Shown here: positions 1 through 6,643 of the stretch, piece by piece
How positions within the stretch are numbered: position 1 is the stretch's first letter
Layout of the letters: every line of letters starts with the position of its first letter
From: Lactobacillaceae bacterium UBA5807
GTDB lineage: Bacteria; Bacillota; Bacilli; Lactobacillales; Lactobacillaceae
NCBI GenBank assembly: GCA_002418005.1
Contig: DIDF01000080.1
Span: 1 to 16,878 of the forward strand
Direction of reading: 5' to 3'
Length of the DNA: 16,878 nt
Notes under the pieces: model-generated
The model's database searches: none
What the model saw: the letters and a program-made list of their open reading frames with translations, nothing else
Told to the model about the DNA's origin: nothing
Program-made: the position numbers and the translations under genes

Positions 1-793
1 GCTGACCATCTTTTGCTAAATTATTTAACCCTTTATCAATCTTTGATTTAAGCAGATAATCTCCTTTTCTCATGCCGACGCCGTATTGTTCATCAGGAAA
101 CTGACTAGCCAAAACTTTATAACTGGATCGATTTGCTTGATGCGCTATATAGTAATTGGCATAAGTACTATCAATCAAAAGTCCTTGAATTCTATTAGCA
201 TTTAAATCAATAAATGCATCAGTAAAGGAATCATACAATACTGGCTCTTTATTTTTAATAAAGTTTTTTAGAAGTTTAGGCTGATTAGAAATATCCATGG
301 CACCTGCAGAACCACCCTGAACACCTACTTCTTTTCCGGTTAAATCTTTAATTTTATTAATATTGCTTTTCTTTTTAGTTACCATGATTTGTTCATTAGC
401 AATGTATGGTTCACTAAACAAGACTTGTTGAGCTCTTTGAGGAGTTATTGAAAAACCATTCCAAATTAAGTCAATTGTTCCATTCCTCAGCTCGGTAACG
501 TTCATTGACCAATCAATTGGCTGAAAATCTACTTTTATTCCGTACTGCTTAAAAACAGCTTTGGCAAGATCAACATCGTAGCCGACAATCTTTCCTTGTT
601 TAGTTTCAAAACCAAATGGAACAAAGGTATCATCCAAACCAATAACAATCTTTTTTTGACGCTTTACAACTTGCCAAGTATTTGGATTAGATTCAAGTTG
701 TTTCCTAGATTCAACTCGACATCCTGCCAACGTGGAAGTGAGAACTAATAAAAGCAAAATTAGGATTGGCCAACGTTTAATTTTTAATCGCAT
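1..793 (-). CDS. Amino-acid ABC transporter substrate-binding lipoprotein (3' end beyond the window)
   Basis: The first 264 codons of a family 3 (polar amino acid) extracellular solute-binding protein are present; the frame is still open at base 1. The ATG at 793 follows GAGGG by 5 nt. The N-terminus is a lipoprotein signal: basic RLKIKR, a hydrophobic stretch at residues 9-22, then lipobox L-A-G-C with the lipidated Cys at residue 25. The mature part has typical type 2 periplasmic-binding features: IVIGLDDTFVPFGF near residue 50, GYDVDLAKAVF, then DWSMNVTELRNGTIDLIWNG and KDLTGKEVGVQGGSAG. It should capture an amino acid outside the membrane and deliver it to the permease encoded two genes upstream. 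It is the third gene of the operon, 15 bp after the ATPase gene, under the tandem T-box. The ligand cannot be read from the sequence; histidine is one candidate suggested by the leader. Confidence 0.9.
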   Translation of the reverse strand, partial: MRLKIKRWPILILLLLVLTSTLAGCRVESRKQLESNPNTWQVVKRQKKIVIGLDDTFVPFGFETKQGKIVGYDVDLAKAVFKQYGIKVDFQPIDWSMNVTELRNGTIDLIWNGFSITPQRAQQVLFSEPYIANEQIMVTKKKSNINKIKDLTGKEVGVQGGSAGAMDISNQPKLLKNFIKNKEPVLYDSFTDAFIDLNANRIQGLLIDSTYANYYIAHQANRSSYKVLASQFPDEQYGVGMRKGDYLLKSKIDKGLNNLAKDGQ

Positions 794-808
794 ATTAACC
801 CTCTTTTC

Positions 809-1435
809 CTAACTTAAAGCCTTGACCCGTTCAATTTGATCGGCAATATTTTTAGCAAAATCCATATCATGAGTAACAACTAATTGGGTCATTCCTTCAC
901 TTTGCTTCAGCCCTAAAATAATCTTGGCAACTTCATCTCGAAGGGCTGGATCCAATGCTGATGTCGGTTCATCATAGCAAAGAATTTTTGGATTCATAGC
1001 CATCGCTCTAACAATGGCAACTCTTTGCTTTTGGCCTCCGGAAAGTTGGAAAGGATAAATATCTTCTTTTCCTTGCAATCCCAGCTGAGTTAACATCTGT
1101 TCGGCTCTTTTTTTAACTTCCTTGAGTGGCTCCTTTTTTACCATCGTAGGAGCTAAAGTAATATTTTGCATCACAGTTAAATTAGGAAAAAGCTGATAGT
1201 CTTGAAAGACAACCCCAATTAGATCATTATTTTTGGGGTCAAATTGTTTACCATTCCAAAAGAACTCACCTTGGTTTGGTGTTTCAAGGCCGGTGATACA
1301 TCTCAACAAAGTAGTTTTTCCTGCCCCAGAAGGACCAACAATTGCCAAAATTTCATCATCAGGAACAGTAATCGATAAATCATTAAGAACTAAACGATCT
1401 TCAAATTTTTTAGTTAAGTTTTTAACTTCTAACAT
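809..1435 (-). CDS. Polar amino-acid ABC transporter ATP-binding protein
   Basis: This 208-residue ABC ATPase energises the uptake system made with the neighbouring permease and lipoprotein. All catalytic motifs are visible: Walker A GPSGAGKTT (34-42), Q-loop Gln78, signature LSGGQ (131-135), Walker B ILCYDEP (151-157), D-loop SALD and switch His189. It is closest to the GlnQ/HisP type. The ATG at 1435 follows a G6 Shine-Dalgarno run just after the permease stop (12-bp gap). The protein ends soon after the H-loop and lacks roughly the last 30-35 residues usual in about 240-residue GlnQ proteins. The stop is followed at once by the next gene's ribosome-binding site, so a compact form is more likely than a frameshift. 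Confidence 0.93.
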   Translation of the reverse strand: MLEVKNLTKKFEDRLVLNDLSITVPDDEILAIVGPSGAGKTTLLRCITGLETPNQGEFFWNGKQFDPKNNDLIGVVFQDYQLFPNLTVMQNITLAPTMVKKEPLKEVKKRAEQMLTQLGLQGKEDIYPFQLSGGQKQRVAIVRAMAMNPKILCYDEPTSALDPALRDEVAKIILGLKQSEGMTQLVVTHDMDFAKNIADQIERVKALS

Positions 1436-1447
1436 TCATTATCCCCC

Positions 1448-2101
1448 CTAGCGCCAAACGCTCGAACGTTTTTCGATCATCCTCAAGGCAATCGTACATA
1501 CAGCGGTTAGCATTAAATAAATAATTCCGACAAGAACTAATGGTAGCAAGGTAACATCTCTAGCTGAAGCAACATTTCCGGCTCTCAGCAGGTCGCCTAA
1601 ACCAATTACATATACCAAAGAGGAATCCTTAACCAGGTTAATTACTTCATTCCCAATTGAAGGTAAAACTATTTTGACAACCTGAGGAATGACAATTTTT
1701 CTGATGGTCTGAGGATAAGATAAGTGAAGAACCTTGGCGCTTTCAAATTGACCTCGAGGGACTGATTGAAAGCCACCTCTAAAGATTTCACCAAAGTAAG
1801 CAGTGTAATTAAGAATAAAAGCAAATAAGGCAGCTTGATATCTAGGAAAAATAATTGCATAAGGTTTAAGCAAAGGTAAACCATAAAAAACAAAGATTAA
1901 TTGAAGCAACAACGGTGTTCCTCGCATAAGCCAAACATAAAGGTTCAAAATCCAAGCCAAAGGCTTAAATTTAGTTATCAAACCTAAGCCAACCAGAGCT
2001 CCAAGTGGTATTGAACAAATCAGAGTCCAAAAAAAGATTGAAAGAGTCATTCTTGTTCCTGACAACAACGCCGGCATAATTCCAGAAATATAATTTAACA
2101 T
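1448..2101 (-). CDS. Polar amino-acid ABC transporter permease
   Basis: This 217-residue integral membrane protein is the first gene of the transporter operon. It has about five hydrophobic segments and the His/Glu/Gln/Arg/opine permease signature: RGTPLLLQLIFVFYGLP near residue 60, then the coupling-helix region SVPRGQFESAKVLHLSYPQT, followed by IVIPQ. The usual Gly of the EAA loop (EAA...G) is His here. The frame is open up to 2143, but I place the start at the ATG at 2101, which follows GGAGGG by 5-6 nt and gives the family-typical MLNYISGIMPALLSG N-terminus. The extra 14 upstream codons would be translated from the T-box terminator hairpin and look spurious. With a single permease gene, the channel is probably a homodimer. 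Confidence 0.92.
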   Translation of the reverse strand: MLNYISGIMPALLSGTRMTLSIFFWTLICSIPLGALVGLGLITKFKPLAWILNLYVWLMRGTPLLLQLIFVFYGLPLLKPYAIIFPRYQAALFAFILNYTAYFGEIFRGGFQSVPRGQFESAKVLHLSYPQTIRKIVIPQVVKIVLPSIGNEVINLVKDSSLVYVIGLGDLLRAGNVASARDVTLLPLVLVGIIYLMLTAVCTIALRMIEKRSSVWR

Positions 2102-2112
2102 AAAATCCCTCC

Positions 2113-2151
2113 AAAAAAATCCTCTTGAATGCCAAATAGACACCCAAGAGG
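2113..2151 (-). terminator. T-box terminator 2 (proximal to the permease gene)
   Basis: On the minus strand CCTCTTG pairs with CAAGAGG. The helix continues inward with GGTGTC/GGCATT (G-U pairs included) around a TATTT loop, and is followed by a run of seven T. Its 5' arm CCTC is the same segment that the second T-box must pair with to form the antiterminator. The T run abuts the permease Shine-Dalgarno GGAGGG. Confidence 0.85.
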
Positions 2152-2231
2152 ACGATTTTAAATAGTCGTGGTTCCACCTCGATTTGCAATGAATTCACAT
2201 CCACTGCCTCAGGAAGTTTAATAATGGGAAA

Positions 2232-2262
2232 TAAAAAACCTCTTAAGCAAATGCTTAAGAGG
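2232..2262 (-). terminator. T-box terminator 1 (distal)
   Basis: A perfect 10-bp stem CCTCTTAAGC/GCTTAAGAGG with loop ATTT is followed by six T on the minus strand. It overlaps the first antiterminator through the shared CCTC arm. It is a canonical, very stable intrinsic terminator. Confidence 0.9.
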
Positions 2263-2496
2263 ACGATTTTATCGCGGTTCCACCTCATGTTTGTTTCTTG
2301 CTCAGACAAAAAACCTCAACGAGTTTATTACTAAACTTCAGCTATAACGAGCTCACCGCTTTTTCCTACTTAATTTCAGAAAAATAACTCACAGATGTGA
2401 AGTAATTAACCAAAGTATCCTTTCTCACCACCAAGGATTCTCTTAATCTTTAAATTAATTACCCTTCTGATCAACGTTTTTACTATTATTGACACC

Positions 2497-2524
2497 ATTA
2501 TAACTTGACTGAAAAATTCGTCAA
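2497..2524 (-). promoter_or_regulatory. Sigma-A promoter of the T-box/ABC transporter operon
   Basis: The -35 TTGACG (2519-2524) and a perfect -10 TATAAT (2497-2502) are separated by 16 bp, placing transcription start near 2490, just ahead of Stem I. The promoter begins 7 bp after the minD stop. A hyphenated palindrome CTTGAC-N10-GTCAAG (2504-2525) overlaps the -35 box and spacer. Confidence 0.82.
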
Positions 2525-2531
2525 GGCTAGT

Positions 2532-3338
2532 TTACTTTTTTCTAAACCAACCAATTAATTTTTGCCAAGCAGTTTCTTTTTTCTCTTCTTTTGGTTGCAT
2601 CAATGGTACTGACTCGCCTTCCAGGCGACGCGCAATATCTCGATAACCTTGGCCAGCAGGATTATCAGTCTTTAAAACAACCGGTTCACCTTTATTGGAA
2701 GTTGCAATGACATCATCATCATCATAAACAATTCCCAAAAGATCAATTCCAAGATGACGAGTAATTTCATCAACGTCCATGCTTTGACCATCATCAATCA
2801 TATGTTGACGAATTCGATTAATGATTAATCTAGGTTCTTCTTGAAGTGGATGCTGTTCCAATAACCCAACAACTCGATCAGCATCTCTAACAGCAGAAAT
2901 TTCCGGAGTGGTAACAATAATTGCACTATCTGCTCCGGCAATGGCATTCAAAAATCCTTGTTCAATTCCGGCTGGACAATCAATAAGCACATAATCAAAA
3001 TCAGGTTTTAAATCATTAACAATATCGGCTACCTGCTGTTCATTAAGGGCAGTTTTATCTGTATTTTGAGCTGCAGGAAGCAAGTAAAGAAGATCGTCAA
3101 ATCTCTTATCCTTAACTAAGGCTTGGGCAAGTTTTGCTCTACCAGAAGCAACATCAACAATATCATAAATAATTCGATTATCTAAACCTAAAACAACGTC
3201 TAAGTTCCGTAAACCAATGTCCAGGTCAATCAAACAAACTCTTTTTCCCATAAGGGCCAGAGCCGTCCCAATGTTAGCAGTGGAAGTTGTTTTACCAACA
3301 CCGCCTTTGCCTGAAGTTATAACCAAAGCCTTACCCAT
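2532..3338 (-). CDS. minD: Septum-site-determining ATPase MinD
   Basis: This 268-residue ParA/MinD family ATPase works with MinC to block FtsZ ring assembly away from midcell. It has the deviant Walker A KGGVGKTT (residues 11-18, with the signature second Lys at 11), switch II DCPAG near residue 120, and nucleotide-site residues NRIR around 176. The C-terminus, after a charged linker (KEEKKE), ends with the amphipathic helix TAWQKLIGWFRKK, the membrane-targeting sequence that anchors ATP-bound MinD dimers. Its start overlaps the last 8 bases of minC, indicating translational coupling. No strong terminator follows; a transporter promoter lies right after the stop. No minE is present in the window, as is usual in rod-shaped Gram-positives. 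Confidence 0.97.
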   Translation of the reverse strand: MGKALVITSGKGGVGKTTSTANIGTALALMGKRVCLIDLDIGLRNLDVVLGLDNRIIYDIVDVASGRAKLAQALVKDKRFDDLLYLLPAAQNTDKTALNEQQVADIVNDLKPDFDYVLIDCPAGIEQGFLNAIAGADSAIIVTTPEISAVRDADRVVGLLEQHPLQEEPRLIINRIRQHMIDDGQSMDVDEITRHLGIDLLGIVYDDDDVIATSNKGEPVVLKTDNPAGQGYRDIARRLEGESVPLMQPKEEKKETAWQKLIGWFRKK

Positions 3339-4020
3339 TTACGATTCCTCCGATCTGATTAAAGAATTTCGGATTGATTTCTTTGATATCTTCTACTTTA
3401 GCATAATCAATAACATGAAGATCATTCACATAAATTACGGTTCCATCATGAATCTTGCCAGTATTAGTATCGTCAAGAATTTCAAACTGTTCGCCAATTC
3501 GAACCTGTTGTGCGGTATGTACATCCCCAATAATCATTTTATTCTCAAAGTTCGGAACGCCAGCTTGAACAATTCCCTTTACTTCACCAAATACAAAAAT
3601 ATTTCCGGAAGCAATTAGCTTGCCACCTTCATGAATTTTGCCAAGAAATAAGACATCGCCTTGAATTTCAACCTGTTGACCATTACGAATAATATTGTCA
3701 AGAATATGAATATTCCCCTCTTCAAGGAGCTGATCTGACTTTTCTTTGGTGATAACATCCGAAGATATTTTATGAACTTGAAAAGACTTAGAGTCGGCAA
3801 ACATTTTTTCGATTTTTGAACGATTTTCAGAGGACAAAAGCCGACTTCCAGTTTTAATATCAAAACTAATCGTTTTCGGTTTACTAAACTCGCTTTGGCT
3901 TTGAAGACTATCCAAAAGCTTTTTTAAAGAAGTAAATATCTCCTTTACAGAAGCTTGATCATCCAAGATTATTCGATATCCATCTTTTGTGCCCCTTAAG
4001 ACTGCTGCATCCTCTTGCAT
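3331..4020 (-). CDS. minC: Septum-site-determining protein MinC
   Basis: This 229-residue FtsZ antagonist is recruited to the membrane by MinD. The N-terminal domain (about 1-100, VLRGTKDGYRIILDDQAS) inhibits FtsZ polymerisation. The C-terminal part (about 105-215, with ILDNIIRNGQQVEIQGDVLF, GKIHEGGKLIASGNIFVFGE and VYVNDLHVIDY) is the right-handed beta-helix that dimerises and binds MinD. I chose the ATG at 4020 because it is preceded by GAGTGGG at about 5 nt and gives an N-terminus, MQEDAAVLRG, like that of relatives. A GTG three codons upstream (4029) is in frame but poorly spaced from any ribosome-binding site. The gene sits between mreD and minD in one operon. Confidence 0.94.
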   Translation of the reverse strand: MQEDAAVLRGTKDGYRIILDDQASVKEIFTSLKKLLDSLQSQSEFSKPKTISFDIKTGSRLLSSENRSKIEKMFADSKSFQVHKISSDVITKEKSDQLLEEGNIHILDNIIRNGQQVEIQGDVLFLGKIHEGGKLIASGNIFVFGEVKGIVQAGVPNFENKMIIGDVHTAQQVRIGEQFEILDDTNTGKIHDGTVIYVNDLHVIDYAKVEDIKEINPKFFNQIGGIVNG

Positions 4021-4034
4021 GTAACCCACTCTTT

Positions 4035-4541
4035 CTACCGTCTACGACTCATATACAAACTATCAATTGGGAAATAAAAAATTAAGAAGAAAATTAAATT
4101 AATAGCCAATGTAGGAGCCAGAATATTAACTAGAAATACTGAGACTGAAGTGTTTGTTAACCCAATGAAATCATTAGCAAAATAACCTAACCCCACCAAA
4201 ATAGTAATTCCCAAAAAATAAACTAAAAACCCACTAAGAAAATTTTGAGGCAAGGCATTGTAAATTTTGCGACAAATATAAACAACTAACGGAAAGGCAA
4301 ACAGGTAAATTCCCAAAATTCCGGTGTAGTACATATCAAATAAAAAGCCAATAATAGCCGCCCATAATTCAATATGCAACTTCTTAAAATCAACAAAATA
4401 CAAAGTTAAAATTAACCACAGCATCGTTAGATAAGGAACCATCGAATTGGGATAACTATAAAATACTCCCGAAAACATCTGACTGATTGACCCATCTAAG
4501 AAAAATGCTAAAAACAAACCGATTATGAAAACTGTGGTCAC
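4035..4541 (-). CDS. mreD: Rod shape-determining membrane protein MreD
   Basis: This small polytopic membrane protein belongs to the elongasome and works with MreB and MreC to organise lateral peptidoglycan synthesis. About five to six hydrophobic segments span nearly the whole protein, with the family-typical FLDGSISQMF at the end of the first segment and DMYYTGILGIYLFAFP near residue 75. The listed start is GTG at 4541 (168 residues), preceded by only a weak AGAAGAG. A much stronger AGGGGGG (4570-4576), just after the mreC stop, lies 7 nt before an in-frame ATT at 4560-4562. Use of that codon would add IFKRRVS and restore the basic N-terminus usual in MreD, so the true start may be ATT at 4562. 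Confidence 0.92.
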   Translation of the reverse strand: MTTVFIIGLFLAFFLDGSISQMFSGVFYSYPNSMVPYLTMLWLILTLYFVDFKKLHIELWAAIIGFLFDMYYTGILGIYLFAFPLVVYICRKIYNALPQNFLSGFLVYFLGITILVGLGYFANDFIGLTNTSVSVFLVNILAPTLAINLIFFLIFYFPIDSLYMSRRR

Positions 4542-4578
4542 AGAGACTCTTCTTTTAAAAATTATAAAGCCCCCCTAA

Positions 4579-5424
4579 TTAGCCCTTAACAGCAACAGTA
4601 ACGGCCTCAATGTCATTTAAATCTGCCGCTGGCTTGATATTAACCTTTTTAGTCAGACCATAATCATCACTAGTAACCTGAGAAACTTGGCCAACATAAA
4701 TACCCTTTGGAATTACTCCACCCAGGCCACTTGTAGTAACTTTATCGCCAACTTTAATGTTGGCTTTAGAGGTGATATTTCCCATCACAATACTGTTAGA
4801 TGAGGAATCATAAGAGCTGACAATCCCGTTAACAACAGAAGATGAAGTTAGAATTTGGATCGCAAATCGATTAGAATTTTCAGCAGTATTAGAAATTAAC
4901 ACAACCTTACTGTTGGTCTTATTTACCTCAACCACTGTACCAATTAGACCAGGACCGGCAACCACAGGCATATTTTTTTGAACGCCAGCAGATGAGCCTT
5001 TATTAATAATAATTTGACTAGCCCAAGAAGACGGTGTTCTAGTGATGACAGCAGCATTAACTTTTTGATAGCCAGTAAGCGTATTACCAATATTTAATTG
5101 TCGCTTTAGCTGAGTATTCTCCTGAGTCAGAACTTGATCTCTTGCTTGAGTTTGAGCCAACTGATCAACTTTTGATTTTAATTGTTGATTTTCTTGGTAC
5201 GTATTTAGTAAATTCTGGATTGAAACAAAACCACCATGGATTCCGTTCATTGGAGTTGCCACAATTCTATCCGCAAATCCAACAATATCGTTTCCAAACT
5301 GCTGAACGATAAATGGGGTATTACGCCTATTCCTCAGAGATACTGATGCAGTCATCATTCCAAAAGCAATAATCAAACATACAATTACGATTACTAGCTT
5401 TCGATTGGAAAAGAACTTTTGCAT
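4579..5424 (-). CDS. mreC: Rod shape-determining protein MreC
   Basis: This 281-residue elongasome scaffold is anchored in the membrane with its bulk outside, linking MreB filaments to wall synthases. It has a short basic cytoplasmic tail (MQKFFSNRK), one membrane segment at about residues 10-27, a coiled coil at about 60-100 (QNLLNTYQENQQLKSKVDQL and on), then the beta-rich MreC core containing VITRTPSSWASQIIINKGSS and GPGLIGTVVEV. The ATG at 5424 is preceded by GGAGG at 5 nt; the upstream in-frame TTG at 5454 has no suitably spaced ribosome-binding site. It lies 61 bp after mreB in the mreBCD-minCD operon. Confidence 0.96.
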   Translation of the reverse strand: MQKFFSNRKLVIVIVCLIIAFGMMTASVSLRNRRNTPFIVQQFGNDIVGFADRIVATPMNGIHGGFVSIQNLLNTYQENQQLKSKVDQLAQTQARDQVLTQENTQLKRQLNIGNTLTGYQKVNAAVITRTPSSWASQIIINKGSSAGVQKNMPVVAGPGLIGTVVEVNKTNSKVVLISNTAENSNRFAIQILTSSSVVNGIVSSYDSSSNSIVMGNITSKANIKVGDKVTTSGLGGVIPKGIYVGQVSQVTSDDYGLTKKVNIKPAADLNDIEAVTVAVKG

Positions 5425-5485
5425 AACTGCCTCCATTTCATAAGTTCTCAACAAACAAGCCTGAAGTCTCCTCCAAGCTCATTTT

Positions 5486-6493
5486 TTACTGCTTTTTCTT
5501 GATAACGCTAATACTCTTAAGGGATTCACCGGTCCCAATAGCCACACAATCCAAAGGATCTGAAGCAATTGAAACAGGAACTTGAGTTTCTTCAGAAATT
5601 ACATCAGACAAATTACGAAGTAAAGCTCCACCACCAGTTAAAACAATTCCGTGATCAATAACATCAGCAGCAATTTCTGGCGATGTTTCTTCAAGTGTCT
5701 CTTTAATTGTTGCAATAATTTCTTCAACAGATTCCATAATGGCTTTGTTGACGTCTTCACCTGAAACGTCAACTGTAGTAGGAAGGCCAGTAACTAAGTC
5801 ACGGCCACGAACAGGAACTGCATCAATTTTTTTGGCTGCTTCAGCAGAGGCAGAACCAATGTCCCACTTAAGCTGTTCAGCAGTTCTTTCACCAATTAAC
5901 AAGTTATATTTTTGACGGACATATTGAGCAATCGCATCATTTAACTTATCACCGGCCATTCTAACCGAGCGGCTGGAAACAATTCCACCCAAAGAGATAG
6001 TAGCGACATCGGTAGTGCCACCACCAATATCAACAACCATGCTGCCAGTAGGATCCATAACCGGAAGACCAGCACCAATCGCAGCAGCAAATGGTTCTTC
6101 AATGACGTAAGCATCTCTGGCCCCAGCTACTCTTGTGGCATCAATAACCGCTCTTTTTTCAACGGCAGTAATTCCAGTTGGAACACAAACCATAACGTAA
6201 GGTTTGCCAGATGAATGTCCTAAAGCCTTTTCAATAAAGTACTTCATCATCGCAACGGTAGTGTCGTAGTCAGCGATAACACCATCTTTCATAGGTCGAA
6301 CAGCTTCAATACTTCCTGGGGTTCTCCCAATCATATCACGGGCTTCTTGGCCAACAGCGATAACTGTGCCATCTTTTGTGCTTTTAGCAACTACTGAAGG
6401 CTCACGGAGCACAATCCCCTTTCCTTCAACATAAACTATTGTATTGGCGGTCCCTAAATCGATACCAATATTTTTTTCGCCGATTCCGAACAC
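5486..6493 (-). CDS. mreB: Rod shape-determining actin homologue MreB
   Basis: MreB polymerises on the inner membrane face and directs the cell-wall elongation machinery. The actin-fold nucleotide motifs are intact: phosphate-1 GIDLGTANT near residue 10, phosphate-2 DIGGGTTDVA near 157, and the adenosine motif LTGGGALLRNL near 285. Length is 335 residues with the start used here. I chose GTG at 6493 (MFGIGEKNIGIDLG, the usual MreB N-terminus) because GAAGGG ends 9 nt before it. An ATG three codons upstream (6502) directly abuts that GAAGGG with no spacing and is unlikely to be used. It is the first gene of the operon and is preceded by its own promoter region and the folC terminator. Confidence 0.96.
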   Translation of the reverse strand: MFGIGEKNIGIDLGTANTIVYVEGKGIVLREPSVVAKSTKDGTVIAVGQEARDMIGRTPGSIEAVRPMKDGVIADYDTTVAMMKYFIEKALGHSSGKPYVMVCVPTGITAVEKRAVIDATRVAGARDAYVIEEPFAAAIGAGLPVMDPTGSMVVDIGGGTTDVATISLGGIVSSRSVRMAGDKLNDAIAQYVRQKYNLLIGERTAEQLKWDIGSASAEAAKKIDAVPVRGRDLVTGLPTTVDVSGEDVNKAIMESVEEIIATIKETLEETSPEIAADVIDHGIVLTGGGALLRNLSDVISEETQVPVSIASDPLDCVAIGTGESLKSISVIKKKQ

Positions 6494-6542
6494 GATATCC
6501 ATCCCTTCACAATTGAAATTGTTTTAAAAACAAATTTAATCT

Positions 6543-6572
6543 ATTATATTTTTTAATTGTTTAACGAAACAA
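6543..6572 (-). promoter_or_regulatory. Promoter of the mreBCD-minCD operon
   Basis: The -35 TTGTTT (6567-6572) and perfect -10 TATAAT (6543-6548) have an 18-bp spacer. Upstream, TGATATACT (6572-6580) is an extended -10 candidate, so two starts are possible. The whole 6503-6590 stretch is very AT-rich and carries no gene. Confidence 0.65.
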
Positions 6573-6589
6573 GTATATCATAATGATTT

Positions 6590-6635
6590 AAAAAAAGAAC
6601 GCAATCCAGTTAATGTAATGCGGATTTAAGAGTTC
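6590..6635 (-). terminator. Intrinsic terminator after folC
   Basis: On the minus strand GAAC and AATCC pair with GGATT and GTTC around an internal loop and a 14-nt apical loop, and seven T follow. The stem is imperfect, so strength is uncertain. It separates folC from the mre operon. Confidence 0.65.
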
Positions 6636-6643
6636 CTTTGAAA

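Larger units (their letters stand above)
2102..2490 (-). promoter_or_regulatory. T-box leader with two tandem antiterminator/terminator modules
   Basis: This is the untranslated leader of the amino-acid transporter operon. Reading the minus strand, Stem I covers about 2480-2390: distal AGAGA then GGTGGTGAGA inside an ATCCTT/AAGGAT helix, with a base helix CAGA/TCTG. Module 1 carries T-box GAGGTGGAACCGCGAT (2271-2286). There GAGG pairs with CCTC and CGAT with ATCG around a UGGA bulge, and a strong terminator follows (2232-2262). Module 2 repeats the layout: GAGGTGGAACCACGA at 2166-2181 and a second terminator at 2113-2151. Only about 55 nt separate the first terminator from the second T-box, too short for another Stem I. 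By alignment to the valS leader the specifier is CAC (His), yet UGGA would pair with a U73 tRNA, whereas tRNA-His normally has C73. The cognate tRNA is therefore unresolved (ACA/Thr is the one-base-shifted alternative). Confidence 0.88.

Noticed and set aside
809..830. Frameshift as the cause of the short ATPase
   Set aside because: The stop is followed within a few bases by the lipoprotein gene's ribosome-binding site, and no tail-like sequence is visible in other frames.
2099..2143. N-terminal extension of the permease frame up to 2143
   Set aside because: It lies inside the second T-box terminator hairpin; the ATG at 2101 has a good ribosome-binding site and the family-typical N-terminus.
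1971..2309. A 112-codon minus-strand frame across the T-box region and permease start
   Set aside because: It covers the riboswitch and overlaps the permease out of frame, with no recognisable protein features.
3217..3618. Plus-strand 133-codon frame across minD/minC
   Set aside because: It is antisense to two intact essential-type genes whose short overlap explains the sequence.
5440..5483. A 14-codon reading frame between mreB and mreC (ATG AGC TTG GAG GAG ...) overlapping an orphan GGAGGAG
   Set aside because: No ribosome-binding site precedes its ATG, it is too short to judge by composition, and the purine run is explained by the codons themselves.
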